Source: Streptomyces sp. NRRL WC-3605 (GTDB taxonomy: Bacteria; Actinomycetota; Actinomycetes; Streptomycetales; Streptomycetaceae). From it: a DNA stretch of 64,000 nt. This document shows, piece after piece, positions 1-9,111 of this stretch (the stretch's first letter is position 1; every line of letters starts with the position of its first letter). Below the pieces are notes generated by a model that worked only from the letters and a program-made list of their open reading frames with translations, was not told where the DNA came from and ran no database searches. The translations under genes were made by a program, and so were the position numbers. The stretch is from the NCBI RefSeq assembly GCF_001509795.1, contig NZ_LLZN01000079.1:124001-188000 (forward strand). Direction: 5' to 3'.

Positions 1-29
1 CTTCCCGGGGGCCTCGTGGAGCCGGTGGA

Positions 30-2006
30 TCAGACCTGCGCCCGCTCCTCGACGACCTTCGCGATCTTGGCGATGGCCTCGTCGAACGGGATGCCGTTCT
101 CCTGGGAGCCGTCGCGGTAGCGGAAGGAGACGGCGTTGTTCGTCATGTCCTCGTCGCCCGCGATGACCATGAAGGGCACCTTCTGCTTCTGGGCGTTGCG
201 GATCTTCTTCTGCATACGGTCCGAGGACGAGTCGACCTCGACGCGCAGACCCTGCTTCTTCGCGGCGGCGGCGAACTTCTCCAGGTACTCGATGTGCGCG
301 TCGCCGATCGGGATGCCGAGCGCCTGGACGGGCGCGAGCCACGCCGGGAAGGCACCCGCGTAGTGCTCCAGGAGCACCGCGAAGAACCGCTCGATCGAGC
401 CGAACAGCGCACGGTGGATCATGACCGGACGCTGCTTGGAGCCGTCGGCGGAGGTGTACTCCAGGTCGAAGCGCTCCGGCAGGTTGAAGTCGAGCTGGAT
501 CGTCGACATCTGCCAGGTGCGGCCGATGGCGTCCTTGGTCTGGACGGAGATCTTCGGGCCGTAGAAGGCGGCGCCGCCCGGGTCGGCGACCAGTTCCAGG
601 TTCTGCTTCTCGGCGACCTGGCGCAGCGTCTCGGTGGCCTCCTCCCACGCCTCGTCGGTGCCGACGAACTTCTCCGGGTCCTTGGTGGACAGCTCCAGGT
701 AGAAGTCGGTCAGGCCGTAGTCCCGCAGAAGGTTCAGGACGAAGGTGAGGGTCTTGTCGAGCTCCTCGGACATCTGCTCGCGGGTGCAGTAGATGTGCGC
801 GTCGTCCTGGGTGAAGCCGCGGGCGCGCGTGAGGCCGTGCACGACGCCCGACTTCTCGTACCGGTACACGGTCCCGAACTCGAAGAGGCGCAGGGGCAGT
901 TCACGGTAGGAACGGCCGCGCGCGTCGAAGATCAGGTTGTGCATCGGGCAGTTCATGGGCTTGAGGTAGTAGTCCACGCCCTCGTCGAGCTGCATGGGCG
1001 GGTACATGCCGTCGGCGTACCAGTCCAGGTGGCCCGAGGTCTCGAAGAGCTTCCCCTTCGTCGCGTGCGGGGTGTAGACGAACTCGTAGCCCTCCTCCTC
1101 GTGCCGGCGGCGCGAGTAGTCCTCCATGACCCGGCGGATGACGCCGCCCTTGGGGTGGAAGACGGCGAGGCCGGAGCCGATCTGCTCGGGGATCGAGAAC
1201 AGGTCGAGCTCGCTGCCGAGCTTGCGGTGGTCGCGCTTCTCGGCCTCGGCGAGGAACTCCAGGTGCGCCTTGAGCTCGTCCTTGGTCGGCCAGGCGGTGC
1301 CGTAGATGCGCTGGAGCATCGGGTTCTTCTCGCTGCCGCGCCAGTAGGCGGCCGCGTTGCGCATGAGCTTGAACGCGGGGATCGCGCGGGTCGACGGCAG
1401 GTGGGGACCGCGGCACAGGTCCTTCCAGCACAGCTCGCCGGTCTTGGCGTCCAGGTTGTCGTAGATCGTCAGCTCGCCGGCGCCGACCTCGACGTCCGCG
1501 CCGTCGTCGTGCGACGCGGAGCCCTTGAGGCCGATCAGCTCCAGCTTGTACGGCTCGTCGGCGAGCTCCTCGCGGGCCGCCTCCTCGGTGACCACGCGGC
1601 GGGAGAACTTCTGCCCGCGCTTCTGGATCTCCTGCATCTTCTTCTCGATGGCCTTGAGGTCATCGGGGTGGAAGGGCCTCTCGACGTCGAAGTCGTAGTA
1701 GAAGCCGTCCTTGACCGGCGGGCCGATGCCCAGCTTGGCCTCGGGGAAGAGCTCCTGCACCGCCTGGGCCATCACGTGCGCGGTGGAGTGGCGCAGGATG
1801 TTCAGACCGTCCTCGGAGGAGATCTCGACGCCCTCGACCTCCTCGCCGTCGGAGAGCACGTACGACAGGTCCTTGAGCTCGCCGCCCACGCGCGCGGCGA
1901 TGACGGAGCGCTCGCCGGCGAAGAGGTCGGCGGCCGTAGTGCCCGTCGTCACCACGCGCTCTTCCCGCTCGGAATCGCGTTGGATGATCACACGGACGTC
2001 TGACAC
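30..2006 (-). CDS. thrS: Threonyl-tRNA synthetase
   Basis: Charges tRNA-Thr with threonine in the cytoplasm. The 658-residue product has the full family length and order: an N-terminal TGS domain (about 1-62), an editing (tRNA-SAD) domain, the class II catalytic core and a C-terminal anticodon-binding domain (about 545-658). The three zinc ligands typical of ThrRS are visible: Cys near 352 in MNCPMHN, His near 403 in DDAHIYC and His near 530 in [10 protein letters not shown] chose GTG at 2006 because AGGAGAG lies just upstream and the TGS domain begins there; the frame stays open further upstream but reads as non-coding sequence. No T-box or other leader was recognised in the 125 bases before it. 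Confidence 0.97.
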   Translation of the reverse strand: MSDVRVIIQRDSEREERVVTTGTTAADLFAGERSVIAARVGGELKDLSYVLSDGEEVEGVEISSEDGLNILRHSTAHVMAQAVQELFPEAKLGIGPPVKDGFYYDFDVERPFHPDDLKAIEKKMQEIQKRGQKFSRRVVTEEAAREELADEPYKLELIGLKGSASHDDGADVEVGAGELTIYDNLDAKTGELCWKDLCRGPHLPSTRAIPAFKLMRNAAAYWRGSEKNPMLQRIYGTAWPTKDELKAHLEFLAEAEKRDHRKLGSELDLFSIPEQIGSGLAVFHPKGGVIRRVMEDYSRRRHEEEGYEFVYTPHATKGKLFETSGHLDWYADGMYPPMQLDEGVDYYLKPMNCPMHNLIFDARGRSYRELPLRLFEFGTVYRYEKSGVVHGLTRARGFTQDDAHIYCTREQMSEELDKTLTFVLNLLRDYGLTDFYLELSTKDPEKFVGTDEAWEEATETLRQVAEKQNLELVADPGGAAFYGPKISVQTKDAIGRTWQMSTIQLDFNLPERFDLEYTSADGSKQRPVMIHRALFGSIERFFAVLLEHYAGAFPAWLAPVQALGIPIGDAHIEYLEKFAAAAKKQGLRVEVDSSSDRMQKKIRNAQKQKVPFMVIAGDEDMTNNAVSFRYRDGSQENGIPFDEAIAKIAKVVEERAQV

Positions 2007-2131
2007 CGGTCTCTCCTGACTGAAGGTGGGTGCGGCGCCATACCAGGAGCGCGCGCATGACTGCGATCGTACCGACCCGTGACCATCGATCGCGAAACGG
2101 TTGTCGCGGCCCCCTCCGGCTCCGGGCCTCG

Positions 2132-3361
2132 TCAGCCGCCGGTGTCGTCGCCCGCGCACACCTCTTCGAAGAAGTCCAGGTCCTCCTGGAGCGCCTTCAT
2201 CAGCCGGTCCCGCTCAACGTCGTCGACCTGGACGGGGACCACCTCCGAGGCACCGGCCAGCCTGCGGAAACCGCCCCGGCTCTCCAGCCGGCCGCGCACC
2301 CGCACCGGCAGTCCCACGAGGTGCGCGCGCCCGGCGATGCGGTACGCCTCCTCGTCCAGGGTCAGCCGGACGTGCGACACCTCGGCGCCCGCGATGACGC
2401 GCAGCCGGACGGTGCCCTCGCCGCGGGTGCCGGTCCGGCGCATCCGTACGACGGCTCCGGTGATCCGGACCGGCACGGACGGCTCCTCGCGCAGATAGCG
2501 GGCCGCGGCCGCACGCAGGACGGGCAGGTCGCCGGGCGAGAACTCGACGGGCTCGCCGTCGGCCGCGCAGTCCTCGGGGACACCGGCGGCGGGTGCCCAC
2601 GCCACGGCGACGCGCGCGCCCTCCGTGCCGCGCACCAGGGCGATCAGGCCCTCGACCAGCTCCCGGCTGACGCCCGCCTCGACCGCTCCGTCGAAGGCGT
2701 CCATGCCGCCGGTGGCCCGCTGGTAGTCGACGGCCTCGCGGGCCGCGTACAGGGCGTGGTGGAGCCGTACGGCGAGCGGGCGGCCGGTGGCGACGGGAAC
2801 GAAGGCGGTGAGGCCGCGGCCGTCGGACGCGGAGCCGACGAGGACGTCCTCCAGCAGGCCGACGGCCGCACGGCGGTGCCGGGCGCCGTGGTATCCGGCC
2901 CGCGCGCGGGTGGCGAGGGCGGCGGCGAGCAGGGTGCGGCGGGCGGCGGTGCGCAGCTCCTCCTCGGCGGTCCAGGGCGCGGCTCCGGACGGGCCGGCGG
3001 GCGCGTCCCGCCACCAGCGGATCTCGTCGCTGGGCACGGCGAGGCAGACCAGCACCTCGCGAGCGGCGGGGGTGCCGCTGCGGGACAGCGCGGTCAGCGC
3101 CTCGGCGAGCAGGTCGTCGCTGTCGGGGAAGGCGCGGGACTCCGGGACGAGCAGGCTGGTGCCGCCGCCGGCGGGGCCGGGCGGGGTCCAGCGGCCGTAG
3201 CGGCCGGCCGGTCCCCCACGCCGCTGCCAGCCGTGCCGGCGCAGCAGGGCGCCGAGGACCGCGGGGTCGACGTCGCCGGGCTCGGGGGGCCGCTCCCAGG
3301 CGGCGTCGACGGGGTGGGGCCGGACCGGACGGGCGGGCTCCTGGAGCGGGCGGTGCGTCAT
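2132..3361 (-). CDS. Uncharacterised 409-residue protein coupled to a DUF4365 gene
   Basis: I do not recognise the family. The product is a soluble 409-residue protein with no signal peptide or membrane segment. It is rich in Ala, Arg and Glu, with a Pro/Arg-rich first 60 residues. The last third (from about 290) alternates short hydrophobic strands with turns and could be a small beta-barrel (for example around [20 protein letters not shown]); this is a guess. The acidic C-terminus ends in DDTGG. Its ATG overlaps the stop of the upstream DUF4365 gene by four bases (ATGA), so the two are almost certainly translated together and probably share a task. Confidence 0.8.
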   Translation of the reverse strand: MTHRPLQEPARPVRPHPVDAAWERPPEPGDVDPAVLGALLRRHGWQRRGGPAGRYGRWTPPGPAGGGTSLLVPESRAFPDSDDLLAEALTALSRSGTPAAREVLVCLAVPSDEIRWWRDAPAGPSGAAPWTAEEELRTAARRTLLAAALATRARAGYHGARHRRAAVGLLEDVLVGSASDGRGLTAFVPVATGRPLAVRLHHALYAAREAVDYQRATGGMDAFDGAVEAGVSRELVEGLIALVRGTEGARVAVAWAPAAGVPEDCAADGEPVEFSPGDLPVLRAAAARYLREEPSVPVRITGAVVRMRRTGTRGEGTVRLRVIAGAEVSHVRLTLDEEAYRIAGRAHLVGLPVRVRGRLESRGGFRRLAGASEVVPVQVDDVERDRLMKALQEDLDFFEEVCAGDDTGG

Positions 3362-3924
3362 GGTCTGCCTCCGGTCCCGACCCGCGTCATGATCTCGCAG
3401 AGCGCCCGGTCGTCGAAGATGCGGGAGGTCGGTATCCGCACGGTGGTGCGGCGCCGGCCGGTGATCGCGTGACCGGCGAGGTTGACCCAGTAGCAGCAGT
3501 GCCGCAGGTCGAGCCGGTCGTGTCCGGCGCGCAGCCACTGCTCCTGGGACCGGGGCACGATCATCACGACGAGGATCTTGTGCACCGAGACCGGGGTGCG
3601 GGCGAGCTTCGCCAGATGGGCGTTGTCGAGCGTGAAGGAGAAGAAGCGGCCGGGCGGATCGGGTGCCACCTGGTACGTCGCCTTCAGCTGCACCTTGATG
3701 GTGACCTCGTCGTCGACGGTGTGGCCGGGCGCGCTGTGGCTGACGTGCCAGTCGATGCCGTTGTCCGGGAACGGCTGGGACAGCGAGCATCCCGCCGCCG
3801 CCGCGACCGCGTGCAGATAGCCCACCTGCAGCGTCTCCATGCACGCGGTGGTGGCGAGTGAACCGCGAGAGAGGCCCGTCCGTTCGGGCAGCAGCCCGCC
3901 CCGCTCGGGCTGCGCAATCGCCAT
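3358..3924 (-). CDS. DUF4365-like domain protein
   Basis: The 188-residue soluble protein resembles DUF4365 proteins, whose function is not established and which sometimes occur near nucleic-acid or defence genes. Visible landmarks are an N-terminal QPERGGLLPER segment, a central stretch with DWHVSHS followed by VTIKVQLKATYQ (a D...KVQLK pattern reminiscent of PD-(D/E)xK nuclease folds; inference) and a C-terminal CCYWVNLAGH. ATG at 3924 is preceded by GGAAGG about nine bases upstream; a longer in-frame extension to 3987 lacks such a site. It is first in a two-gene unit with the 409-residue gene, which its stop codon overlaps. Confidence 0.8.
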   Translation of the reverse strand: MAIAQPERGGLLPERTGLSRGSLATTACMETLQVGYLHAVAAAAGCSLSQPFPDNGIDWHVSHSAPGHTVDDEVTIKVQLKATYQVAPDPPGRFFSFTLDNAHLAKLARTPVSVHKILVVMIVPRSQEQWLRAGHDRLDLRHCCYWVNLAGHAITGRRRTTVRIPTSRIFDDRALCEIMTRVGTGGRP

Positions 3925-4090
3925 GACGAACAGCCTTCCAGGCAGATGAATCCCCGTGGCGGGCCGCTGAACTGCAAAGACCCGCACTCCTGTTGTGTCC
4001 TTCCGGCGTACGCCGCAAACGGCCCGGGTATCACCAAACGGGCAGAAGACGGGACGTCAGCTGCCGTGGATGGACAAGGGGTTGAGCGTT

Positions 4091-4816
4091 ATGGCGTGCT
4101 GGTACGAGGGCCCGCTGGCGGCATTCGACACGGAGACGACAGGTGTGGACGTCGAGACCGACCGGATCGTTTCGGCGGCCGTCGTCGTCCAGGACGCCCC
4201 GGGGACCCGGCCCCGGGTGACGCGCTGGCTGGTGAACCCGGGTGTCCCGGTGCCGGAGGCGGCGACGGCGGTGCACGGGCTGACGGAGGATCACCTCCAG
4301 CGCAACGGCCGCTGGCCGGCGCCGGTCATGCAGGAGATAGCCGAGGAGCTGGCGGTGCAGGCCACGGCGGGCCGGCCGCTGGTGGTGATGAACGCGCCGT
4401 TCGATCTGACGCTGCTGGACCGCGAGTTGCGGCGGCACCGCGCCTCGTCGCTGTCCCGCTGGTTCGAGACTGCGTCGCTGACGGTGCTCGACCCGCGCGT
4501 CCTCGACAAGCACCTCGACCGCTACCGCAAGGGGCGCCGCACCCTGACCGACCTGTGCGCGCACTACGAGGTCGAACTGGCGGACGCGCACGACGCGGCG
4601 GCCGACGCTCTGGCGTCGCTGGAGGTCGTCCGCGCGGTGGGCCGCCGCTTCGCGGCCCGCCTGGAACGGCTGTCCCCGGCGGAGCTGCACACCCTGCAGG
4701 AGGTGTGGCACGCGGCACAGGCGCGCGGCCTGCAGGCGTGGTTCGCGCGCAGCGGCACGGAGGAGTCGGTGGACCCGGCCTGGCCCCTGCGCCCGGACCT
4801 GCCGGCGGCGGCCTGA
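4091..4816 (+). CDS. DnaQ-family 3'-5' exonuclease
   Basis: The 241-residue DEDDh exonuclease-domain protein is probably involved in DNA proofreading or repair, or in RNA trimming. All three exonuclease motifs are present: Exo I AFDTETTG near residue 11, Exo II NAPFDLTLLD near 100, and Exo III AHDAAADALA near 167, giving the DEDDh residue set. The protein is just the exonuclease fold plus a short tail, without a polymerase or helicase domain. The start at 4091 follows AAGGGG at a good distance; an in-frame ATG at 4070 is possible. It is divergent from the DUF4365 pair and followed by a hairpin terminator. Confidence 0.9.
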   Translation: MACWYEGPLAAFDTETTGVDVETDRIVSAAVVVQDAPGTRPRVTRWLVNPGVPVPEAATAVHGLTEDHLQRNGRWPAPVMQEIAEELAVQATAGRPLVVMNAPFDLTLLDRELRRHRASSLSRWFETASLTVLDPRVLDKHLDRYRKGRRTLTDLCAHYEVELADAHDAAADALASLEVVRAVGRRFAARLERLSPAELHTLQEVWHAAQARGLQAWFARSGTEESVDPAWPLRPDLPAAA

Positions 4817-4824
4817 ACAGCGGA

Positions 4825-4855
4825 AAAGCCGGCCCGCGTGACGCGGACCGGCTTT
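4825..4855. terminator. Bidirectional hairpin terminator
   Basis: Inverted repeat AAAGCCGG-C-CCGCG / CGCGG-A-CCGGCTTT with a 3-base loop, one mismatch and flanking A/T runs on both sides. It lies between the convergent exonuclease gene and the tRNA-Val gene and can serve both. Confidence 0.8.
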
Positions 4856-4862
4856 CTCCCGG

Positions 4863-4934
4863 TGGGCGATACTGGGTTCGAACCAGTGACCTCTTCGGTG
4901 TGAACGAAGCGCTCTCCCACTGAGCTAATCGCCC
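4863..4934 (-). tRNA. tRNA-Val (anticodon CAC)
   Basis: The 72-base cloverleaf has acceptor stem GGGCGAT/ATCGCCC, a D-arm TAGCTCAGTGGGAGAGC, anticodon stem CTTCG/CGAAG with loop TTCACAC (anticodon CAC, reads GUG) and T-arm GGTTCGAACCC. The discriminator is A; a complete CCA is not encoded. The body is nearly identical to the copy at 8305-8376. Confidence 0.97.
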
Positions 4935-4947
4935 GGGAACGCAGTGA

Positions 4948-4977
4948 ACAATACAGGTCCCCGCGCGGTTCCTTCAA
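4948..4977 (-). promoter_or_regulatory. Housekeeping-type promoter of tRNA-Val(CAC)
   Basis: On the minus strand, -35 TTGAAG (4972-4977) and -10 TATTGT (4948-4953) are separated by 18 bases, close to the HrdB consensus. The -35 box overlaps the stop codon of the adjacent START-like gene. Transcription would begin a few bases before the tRNA 5' end. Confidence 0.7.
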
Positions 4978-5432
4978 ACCGCTTGCCGACGCCCGGCCAG
5001 GAGCGCCAGCAGGCCGCGGCGGCCCGCGCGCATCATCAGCCGGTGGTTGGCCCGGAAGACCGGCCGGCCCGGCACCGCGAACCTGCGCAGCAGCGGTTTG
5101 TTCACGTCGACGACCTGCTCGTAGCGGGCCAGGCACCCGGCGCCGTGCGGGGTGATCGTCCAGCGCGCCCAGCCGTCGAGGTCACCGGAGATGGCGATCT
5201 CCAGGACGCCGGCCGCGCGGTCGCGCCGCACCTCGCGGGCCGTGAACGTGAGGTCGTAGGGCAGGAGGGACCGTACGGTGATCACGCCGGTGGTGTCGTC
5301 GATCCGGCGCACCTCGCGGACCTGCGGCCACCAGCGCGGATAGTCCTCGGCCCGCTCCAGCACCTCGTGGACGACGGCGGGCGGCGCGGGCAGCTCCCAC
5401 AGGCTGCGGAAGCGGTAGTGACTCCAGTCCAT
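4974..5432 (-). CDS. SRPBCC/START-like (polyketide cyclase-type) protein
   Basis: The 152-residue single-domain protein has the pattern of the START/SRPBCC fold, which makes a hydrophobic pocket for lipids or aromatic ligands: N-terminal strand HYRFRSLWEL, helix APPAVVHEVLERAEDYPRWWPQ, then a run of strands and a long C-terminal helix. The ligand is unknown. The start at 5432 gives the usual family N-terminus; an extension to 5498 is proline/glycine-rich and unlikely. It stands alone, divergent from the large membrane protein gene at 5537. Confidence 0.85.
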   Translation of the reverse strand: MDWSHYRFRSLWELPAPPAVVHEVLERAEDYPRWWPQVREVRRIDDTTGVITVRSLLPYDLTFTAREVRRDRAAGVLEIAISGDLDGWARWTITPHGAGCLARYEQVVDVNKPLLRRFAVPGRPVFRANHRLMMRAGRRGLLALLAGRRQAV

Positions 5433-5536
5433 GGGCGCAGTGTGCCCCGTGGGACCGGGTCCGCACGGGATCTGAGTACGTCCTCTGAGTACCGGCACTC
5501 ATGCCGGGCGGGCGTGACGCGGAGCACACTCCGGCC

Positions 5537-7930
5537 ATGACGCACATTCCGCCACCGGCCGAGGAGTTGCGGCTCCTGGATCTGGAGCTGCGCCGACTGG
5601 ACGCCCGCCGGGCCCAGTTGCTGCACCGGCGGGCCTGGCTGGTCACGGCTCTCCACGCGGCCGTACCGCCGGCCCCCGCGCCCACCACATCCGTCGCCCC
5701 GCCCCGCCCGGAGGCCTCGGCGCCCCGCGTGCAGAACGTCCTGCTGCTGCTCGGCGGTGTCCTGCTGACCGTCGCGGCGATCGCGTTCACCCTGGTCAGC
5801 TGGGGTGAACTCGGCATCGCGGGGCGTGCGCTGGTGCTGGGCGCCGTCACGGTGGCGGTGCTCGCCGCGCCGGTGCCGCTGCTCAAGCGGGGGCTGCGCT
5901 CGACGGCCGAGTCGGTGGCGGGCCTCGGGCTCGCGCTGACCGTGCTGGACGCGTACGCCCTGCACGAGGCGGCACTGTCCGGCACGGACACCACGGCGTA
6001 CGCCGCCGTCGCGTCGGCGGCGCTCGCGGCTCTGTGGGCGGCGTACGGGCTGCTGCCGCGCGCCTCGGCGCTGCGGCTGCCCGTGCCCGCGGCCCTCGTG
6101 GCCGCGCAACTGCCGCTGCTGCTGGGGGCGGTGGCTGTCGACGCGGGTCCGTACGGAGTCACCCTCGCCCTGCTGATGACGGCCGCCTGCGATGTGGCGG
6201 TGACGCTGCGCGGGTCCGCCGGGCCCGTCCGGGCGACCGCCGTCGTCGGCGCCTACGGACTGGGTGTCGCGGGGGCGTGGGCCGCCGGCTGGCTGTCGTG
6301 GACGGCCACCGGCCCGGGCGCCGCCGCCCGTGCGGCGGCGCTCCTCCTGCTCGCGGCGGGCGTCGCGCTGGCGGCGGCCCGGCATCCGTCGGCCGGGCGG
6401 CAGGCGGGCGGTCTCGCGGTCGCCGCCGGGCTGCTCACGGTCGCCGCGGCCGGCGGTACGGTCCGGCCCGTGCTGCCCGCCGTGTGGACGGTCCCGGCGT
6501 ATCTGGCCTGCGGGATCGCGCTGCTCGCCGTGGCACGGTCGACCCGGCTGCCGGGGGCGGTGCGGCAGGGCCTGGTCCACGCCTCCGCCGCCGTACAGGG
6601 GCTGGCGCTGCTGTGGACGCTGCCGCTGCTGGGGGTCGCCCTCATGGGTCCGGCCGCCTGGATCGAGCGGGTGTGGTCCGGGGCGCCCGGCGGCCTGCGC
6701 GCGGCGGTCACCGCCGACGCGCCGTGGCCGCCGTACTCCGAGACGGTGCCGGTCGTCCTGGTGGCGGTCGCCGGCGTCCTGGTCCTGGCGCGGGAGGCGG
6801 TGGGGCGCGTCCGCGCCCTGAGCGGTGCGCTGGTCCTCGGCTGGGCGACGGCCCTGGTGCTGCCGTCGGTGCTCGACGTCCCGTACGTCGTGGGCCTGGC
6901 GGCGCTCGGGTGCCTCACCGCCGGGGTGCTCGCGGCGGCCACCTGGCCCCGGACGCCCGAGCGGCCCTCGCCGCTCCATCTGACGGCGACGGTGCTCGCG
7001 CCGCTGACCACCCTGCCTCTCGTCCTGCTGTCCCTGGCCGGCCAGGGTGCGACCCTCGCCGTGACGGGCGCCCTCACCGCGCTCTTCGCGGCGGCCTCCT
7101 GGACGCCGCGGCTCGCGCCGGTCACCGCCCCGGCCGCCCTCGTGTACGCGACCGCGCTCGCCTGCGCGACGGGGGCCGCGGCGGGTCGGCGGCCTCAGGA
7201 GACCGCCGTGCTGGTCCTGGTGGTCCCGGTGGCGGCGGCCCTGCTCGCGGCCCGGCTCGGGGACACCGTCCGGGCGACGGTCCCGGTCGAGGTCACGGGT
7301 GCGGCGGCCGCGCTGCTCGCCTTCGGCCTGGCCGTCGCCTCCGGCGACCTGCCGATGCTGGCCCTCGTGCTGGCCCTGTGCGGGGTGATCGCGTCCGGGA
7401 CCGCGCTGCGCCCCGGCCGCCGTCCGGTCGCCTTCGCGGGCACCGCGCTGTTCGTGCTGGCCGCGTGGGTGCGCCTGGCGGCGTGGGACGTCGGCACGCC
7501 GGAGGCGTACACGCTGCCGGTCACCGTTCCGGCCCTGGTCGTCGGCGCCCTCGGCAGGCGCCGCGACGGGCAGGTCTCGTCCTGGACGGCGTACGGTCCC
7601 GGGCTCGCCGCGACGCTCGTGCCGAGCCTGCTGGCCGCCTGGGGCGACACGCACTGGGCGCGCCCCCTCCTGCTGGGCGTGGCCGCGCTGGCGGTCACCC
7701 TGCTGGGCGCCCGTCACCATCTGCAGGCGCCGCTCCTGCTGGGCGGGACGGTGCTCGCCCTGGACGCCCTGCACGAACTCGCCCCGTACATCGTCCAGGT
7801 GACCGACGCGCTCCCCCGCTGGGTGCCGCCCGCGCTCGCCGGCCTCCTGCTGCTGGCCGTCGGGGCGACGTACGAACAGCGTCTGCGGGACGCCCGGCGG
7901 GTGCGGGAGTTCCTGGGCACCATGCGCTGA
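5537..7930 (+). CDS. Very large multi-pass membrane protein
   Basis: The 797-residue integral membrane protein belongs to a family common in actinomycetes and of unknown function. Residues 1-60 form a cytoplasmic segment with a coiled-coil-like stretch (EELRLLDLELRRLDARRAQL) followed by a Pro/Ala linker. From about residue 67 the protein is an almost unbroken series of more than 20 hydrophobic segments separated by short Arg-rich or Pro-rich loops. A short basic tail (RLRDARRVREFLGTMR) ends it. No catalytic motif was recognised. The start ATG has only a distant GGAG upstream. It is monocistronic: a strong hairpin terminator begins five bases after the stop. Confidence 0.85.
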   Translation: MTHIPPPAEELRLLDLELRRLDARRAQLLHRRAWLVTALHAAVPPAPAPTTSVAPPRPEASAPRVQNVLLLLGGVLLTVAAIAFTLVSWGELGIAGRALVLGAVTVAVLAAPVPLLKRGLRSTAESVAGLGLALTVLDAYALHEAALSGTDTTAYAAVASAALAALWAAYGLLPRASALRLPVPAALVAAQLPLLLGAVAVDAGPYGVTLALLMTAACDVAVTLRGSAGPVRATAVVGAYGLGVAGAWAAGWLSWTATGPGAAARAAALLLLAAGVALAAARHPSAGRQAGGLAVAAGLLTVAAAGGTVRPVLPAVWTVPAYLACGIALLAVARSTRLPGAVRQGLVHASAAVQGLALLWTLPLLGVALMGPAAWIERVWSGAPGGLRAAVTADAPWPPYSETVPVVLVAVAGVLVLAREAVGRVRALSGALVLGWATALVLPSVLDVPYVVGLAALGCLTAGVLAAATWPRTPERPSPLHLTATVLAPLTTLPLVLLSLAGQGATLAVTGALTALFAAASWTPRLAPVTAPAALVYATALACATGAAAGRRPQETAVLVLVVPVAAALLAARLGDTVRATVPVEVTGAAAALLAFGLAVASGDLPMLALVLALCGVIASGTALRPGRRPVAFAGTALFVLAAWVRLAAWDVGTPEAYTLPVTVPALVVGALGRRRDGQVSSWTAYGPGLAATLVPSLLAAWGDTHWARPLLLGVAALAVTLLGARHHLQAPLLLGGTVLALDALHELAPYIVQVTDALPRWVPPALAGLLLLAVGATYEQRLRDARRVREFLGTMR

Positions 7931-7935
7931 CGAAG

Positions 7936-7967
7936 AGGGGGGACCGCGCGCCCGCGCGGTCCCCCCT
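7936..7967 (+). terminator. Hairpin terminator of the large membrane protein gene
   Basis: A perfect 14-bp inverted repeat (AGGGGGGACCGCGC at 7936-7949, GCGCGGTCCCCCCT at 7954-7967) with a 4-base loop directly follows the stop codon. Confidence 0.9.
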
Positions 7968-7974
7968 CCCGCCT

Positions 7975-8190
7975 CGACCTGCCGACGAAGATCGAGCAGC
8001 ACATTGCTCGCGTCCTATTGGCGCGGTAATCCGATCGCATTCCGGAAGGCGTCCGGCGAATTCCCGCCGGACGTCCGGGTGTTGAAGTTCTCCCGGAAGT
8101 CCGGGTACGGCCGAAAGTCCGTCTTGACCTGATCTTCGGATACTTCTTCTTGAAGAGCGCGACGGTCTCGTTGATCCTTTCGGTGCCCCC
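7975..8190 (-). pseudogene. Remnant of a sugar ABC-transporter binding-lipoprotein gene
   Basis: The minus strand reads ERINETVALFKKKYPKI (about 8180-8130), then after a one-base deletion VKTDFRPYPDFRENFNTR and TSGGNSPDAFRNAIG (about 8128-8035). After a further frame change and an in-frame TAG it reads DASNVLLDLRRQVEAGG (about 8010-7968). In order, these are the start of a mature extracellular sugar-binding protein as I remember the family. The signal peptide and all sequence beyond about 75 residues are missing. Codon use (ATT, AAT, TTA, GGA) is less GC-biased than in the neighbours, as expected for a decaying gene. The 5' and 3' limits are approximate. Confidence 0.75.
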
Positions 8191-8260
8191 TCGGCACCTC
8201 ACCCCATGTAACGGATCGTCACCGTCCGGTGCGCGCGGCTGCAGCCGTGTCCACTCACGC

Positions 8261-8296
8261 CGACGGCCCGCCTGTGGTCTCACAGGCGGGCCGTCG
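8261..8296 (-). terminator. Terminator of the second tRNA-Val gene
   Basis: A perfect 16-bp inverted repeat (CGACGGCCCGCCTGTG / CACAGGCGGGCCGTCG) with loop GTCT lies nine bases past the 3' end of the tRNA. Confidence 0.9.
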
Positions 8297-8304
8297 GATC
8301 CGGG

Positions 8305-8376
8305 TGGGCGATACTGGGTTCGAACCAGTGACCTCTTCGGTGTGAACGAAGCGCTCTCCCACTGAGCTAATCGCCC
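8305..8376 (-). tRNA. tRNA-Val (anticodon CAC), second copy
   Basis: Its 72-base sequence is the same as that of the tRNA at 4863-4934, including acceptor GGGCGAT/ATCGCCC and loop TTCACAC. A TAATGT -10-like box lies just upstream on the minus strand, with no convincing -35. It is followed by a 16-bp hairpin terminator. Confidence 0.97.
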
Positions 8377-8406
8377 CGGCGCAGGAAGAACATTACCCCA
8401 TGTCAG

Positions 8407-8455
8407 GGGGTGCGGGTGACCGCCCCGGAGCCGGCCCGGAGGGCATCCGCACCCC
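8407..8455 (-). terminator. Probable terminator of the PGPGW membrane protein gene
   Basis: Outer arms GGGGTGCGG (8407-8415) and CCGCACCCC (8447-8455) are a perfect 9-bp pair enclosing a G/C-rich 31-base loop that can itself fold. It lies immediately downstream of the stop at 8462 on the minus strand. Confidence 0.5.
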
Positions 8456-8461
8456 GCGCGC

Positions 8462-8920
8462 TCACTGGTCCTTGATCTTCCACGGCATGGCGACGCCGAA
8501 CTTCCACACGTAGATCCCGACCAGCACGGCGATGATCACCAGGCCGATCGAGGTCAGGACGATGTTGCGTCGGCGCACCTTCGGGTCGAGCGCTTTCTGC
8601 GCCGCCTCGGTGACCTTGCGCTTGGTCCAGCGCAGCACCAGCTGGGCCCAGACGAACTCGGTCGCCCAGATGGCCATGCCGCCGAAGATCACGACCCAGC
8701 CGGGCCCGGGCAGCGGCAGCATGATGATGCCCGCGACCACGACCGCCAGGCCGATGATGAAGACGCCCACCTGCCAGCTCAGGTGCAGCAGGCGCCGCTC
8801 CTTGACGAACTCGGGCGCCCGCGAGCCCAGGGCCCGCTCGCCGTCGTCCCGCGCCTTGCTCACCTGGGCCCCTTCGGACGCCACGACGGCTCCTCCGGAC
8901 TCGTCACTCCCCGTATTCAT
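8462..8920 (-). CDS. TIGR02611/PGPGW-family membrane protein
   Basis: The 152-residue membrane protein is recognised by LPLPGPGWVVIFGG (about residues 70-83), the PGPGW signature of a small actinobacterial membrane family of unknown function. It has a hydrophilic N-terminus of about 45 residues, two adjacent hydrophobic segments (about 50-95), a basic connector and a third segment near the C-terminus. I prefer ATG at 8920; a GTG at 8953 is also open but neither has a strong ribosome site. It is divergent from ssgB, with the promoters of both in the 191-base gap. Confidence 0.8.
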   Translation of the reverse strand: MNTGSDESGGAVVASEGAQVSKARDDGERALGSRAPEFVKERRLLHLSWQVGVFIIGLAVVVAGIIMLPLPGPGWVVIFGGMAIWATEFVWAQLVLRWTKRKVTEAAQKALDPKVRRRNIVLTSIGLVIIAVLVGIYVWKFGVAMPWKIKDQ

Positions 8921-9026
8921 GCGGCCAAACCCTACCGGACCGAATCCGGTCACCGAAATGGTCGTACCGCACGAACGGGTTCTCGGCCGGAAGAGTTACG
9001 TAATCCCACGCAAAACACTCAGAGGG

Positions 9027-9052
9027 GTTTACAACGGCACCGTAGGTGGCAT
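9027..9052 (+). promoter_or_regulatory. Possible stress-sigma (SigH-type) promoter of ssgB
   Basis: GTTT at 9027-9030 and GGTGGC at 9045-9050, separated by 14 bases, loosely resemble the GTTT / GGGTAY pattern of the SigB/SigH family. That ssgB of S. coelicolor has a SigH-dependent promoter is published knowledge as I recall it; the assignment of these exact bases is inference. Confidence 0.35.
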
Positions 9053-9111
9053 GTCGATTTCGCCGACGTGCGAATCCCCGAGCGCACACTGAGCGAAAGG
9101 CCCTGGCGCTT

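Noticed and set aside
294..2003. Long plus-strand open frame over thrS
   Set aside because: It is the antisense shadow of a clear synthetase gene, caused by high third-position GC; it has no recognisable domains.
2007..2131. T-box leader for thrS
   Set aside because: The 125-base gap is too short and lacks the conserved T-box sequence; actinobacterial T-boxes are mostly at ileS.
5282..8002. 906-codon minus-strand frame over the large membrane protein gene
   Set aside because: Arg/Gly/Gln-rich shadow; only its first few residues belong to the binding-protein pseudogene.
4863..8376. Direct repeat of two tRNA-Val genes as att sites of an integrated element
   Set aside because: The intervening DNA has no integrase, excisionase or replication gene and has normal composition; simple tRNA duplication is more likely.
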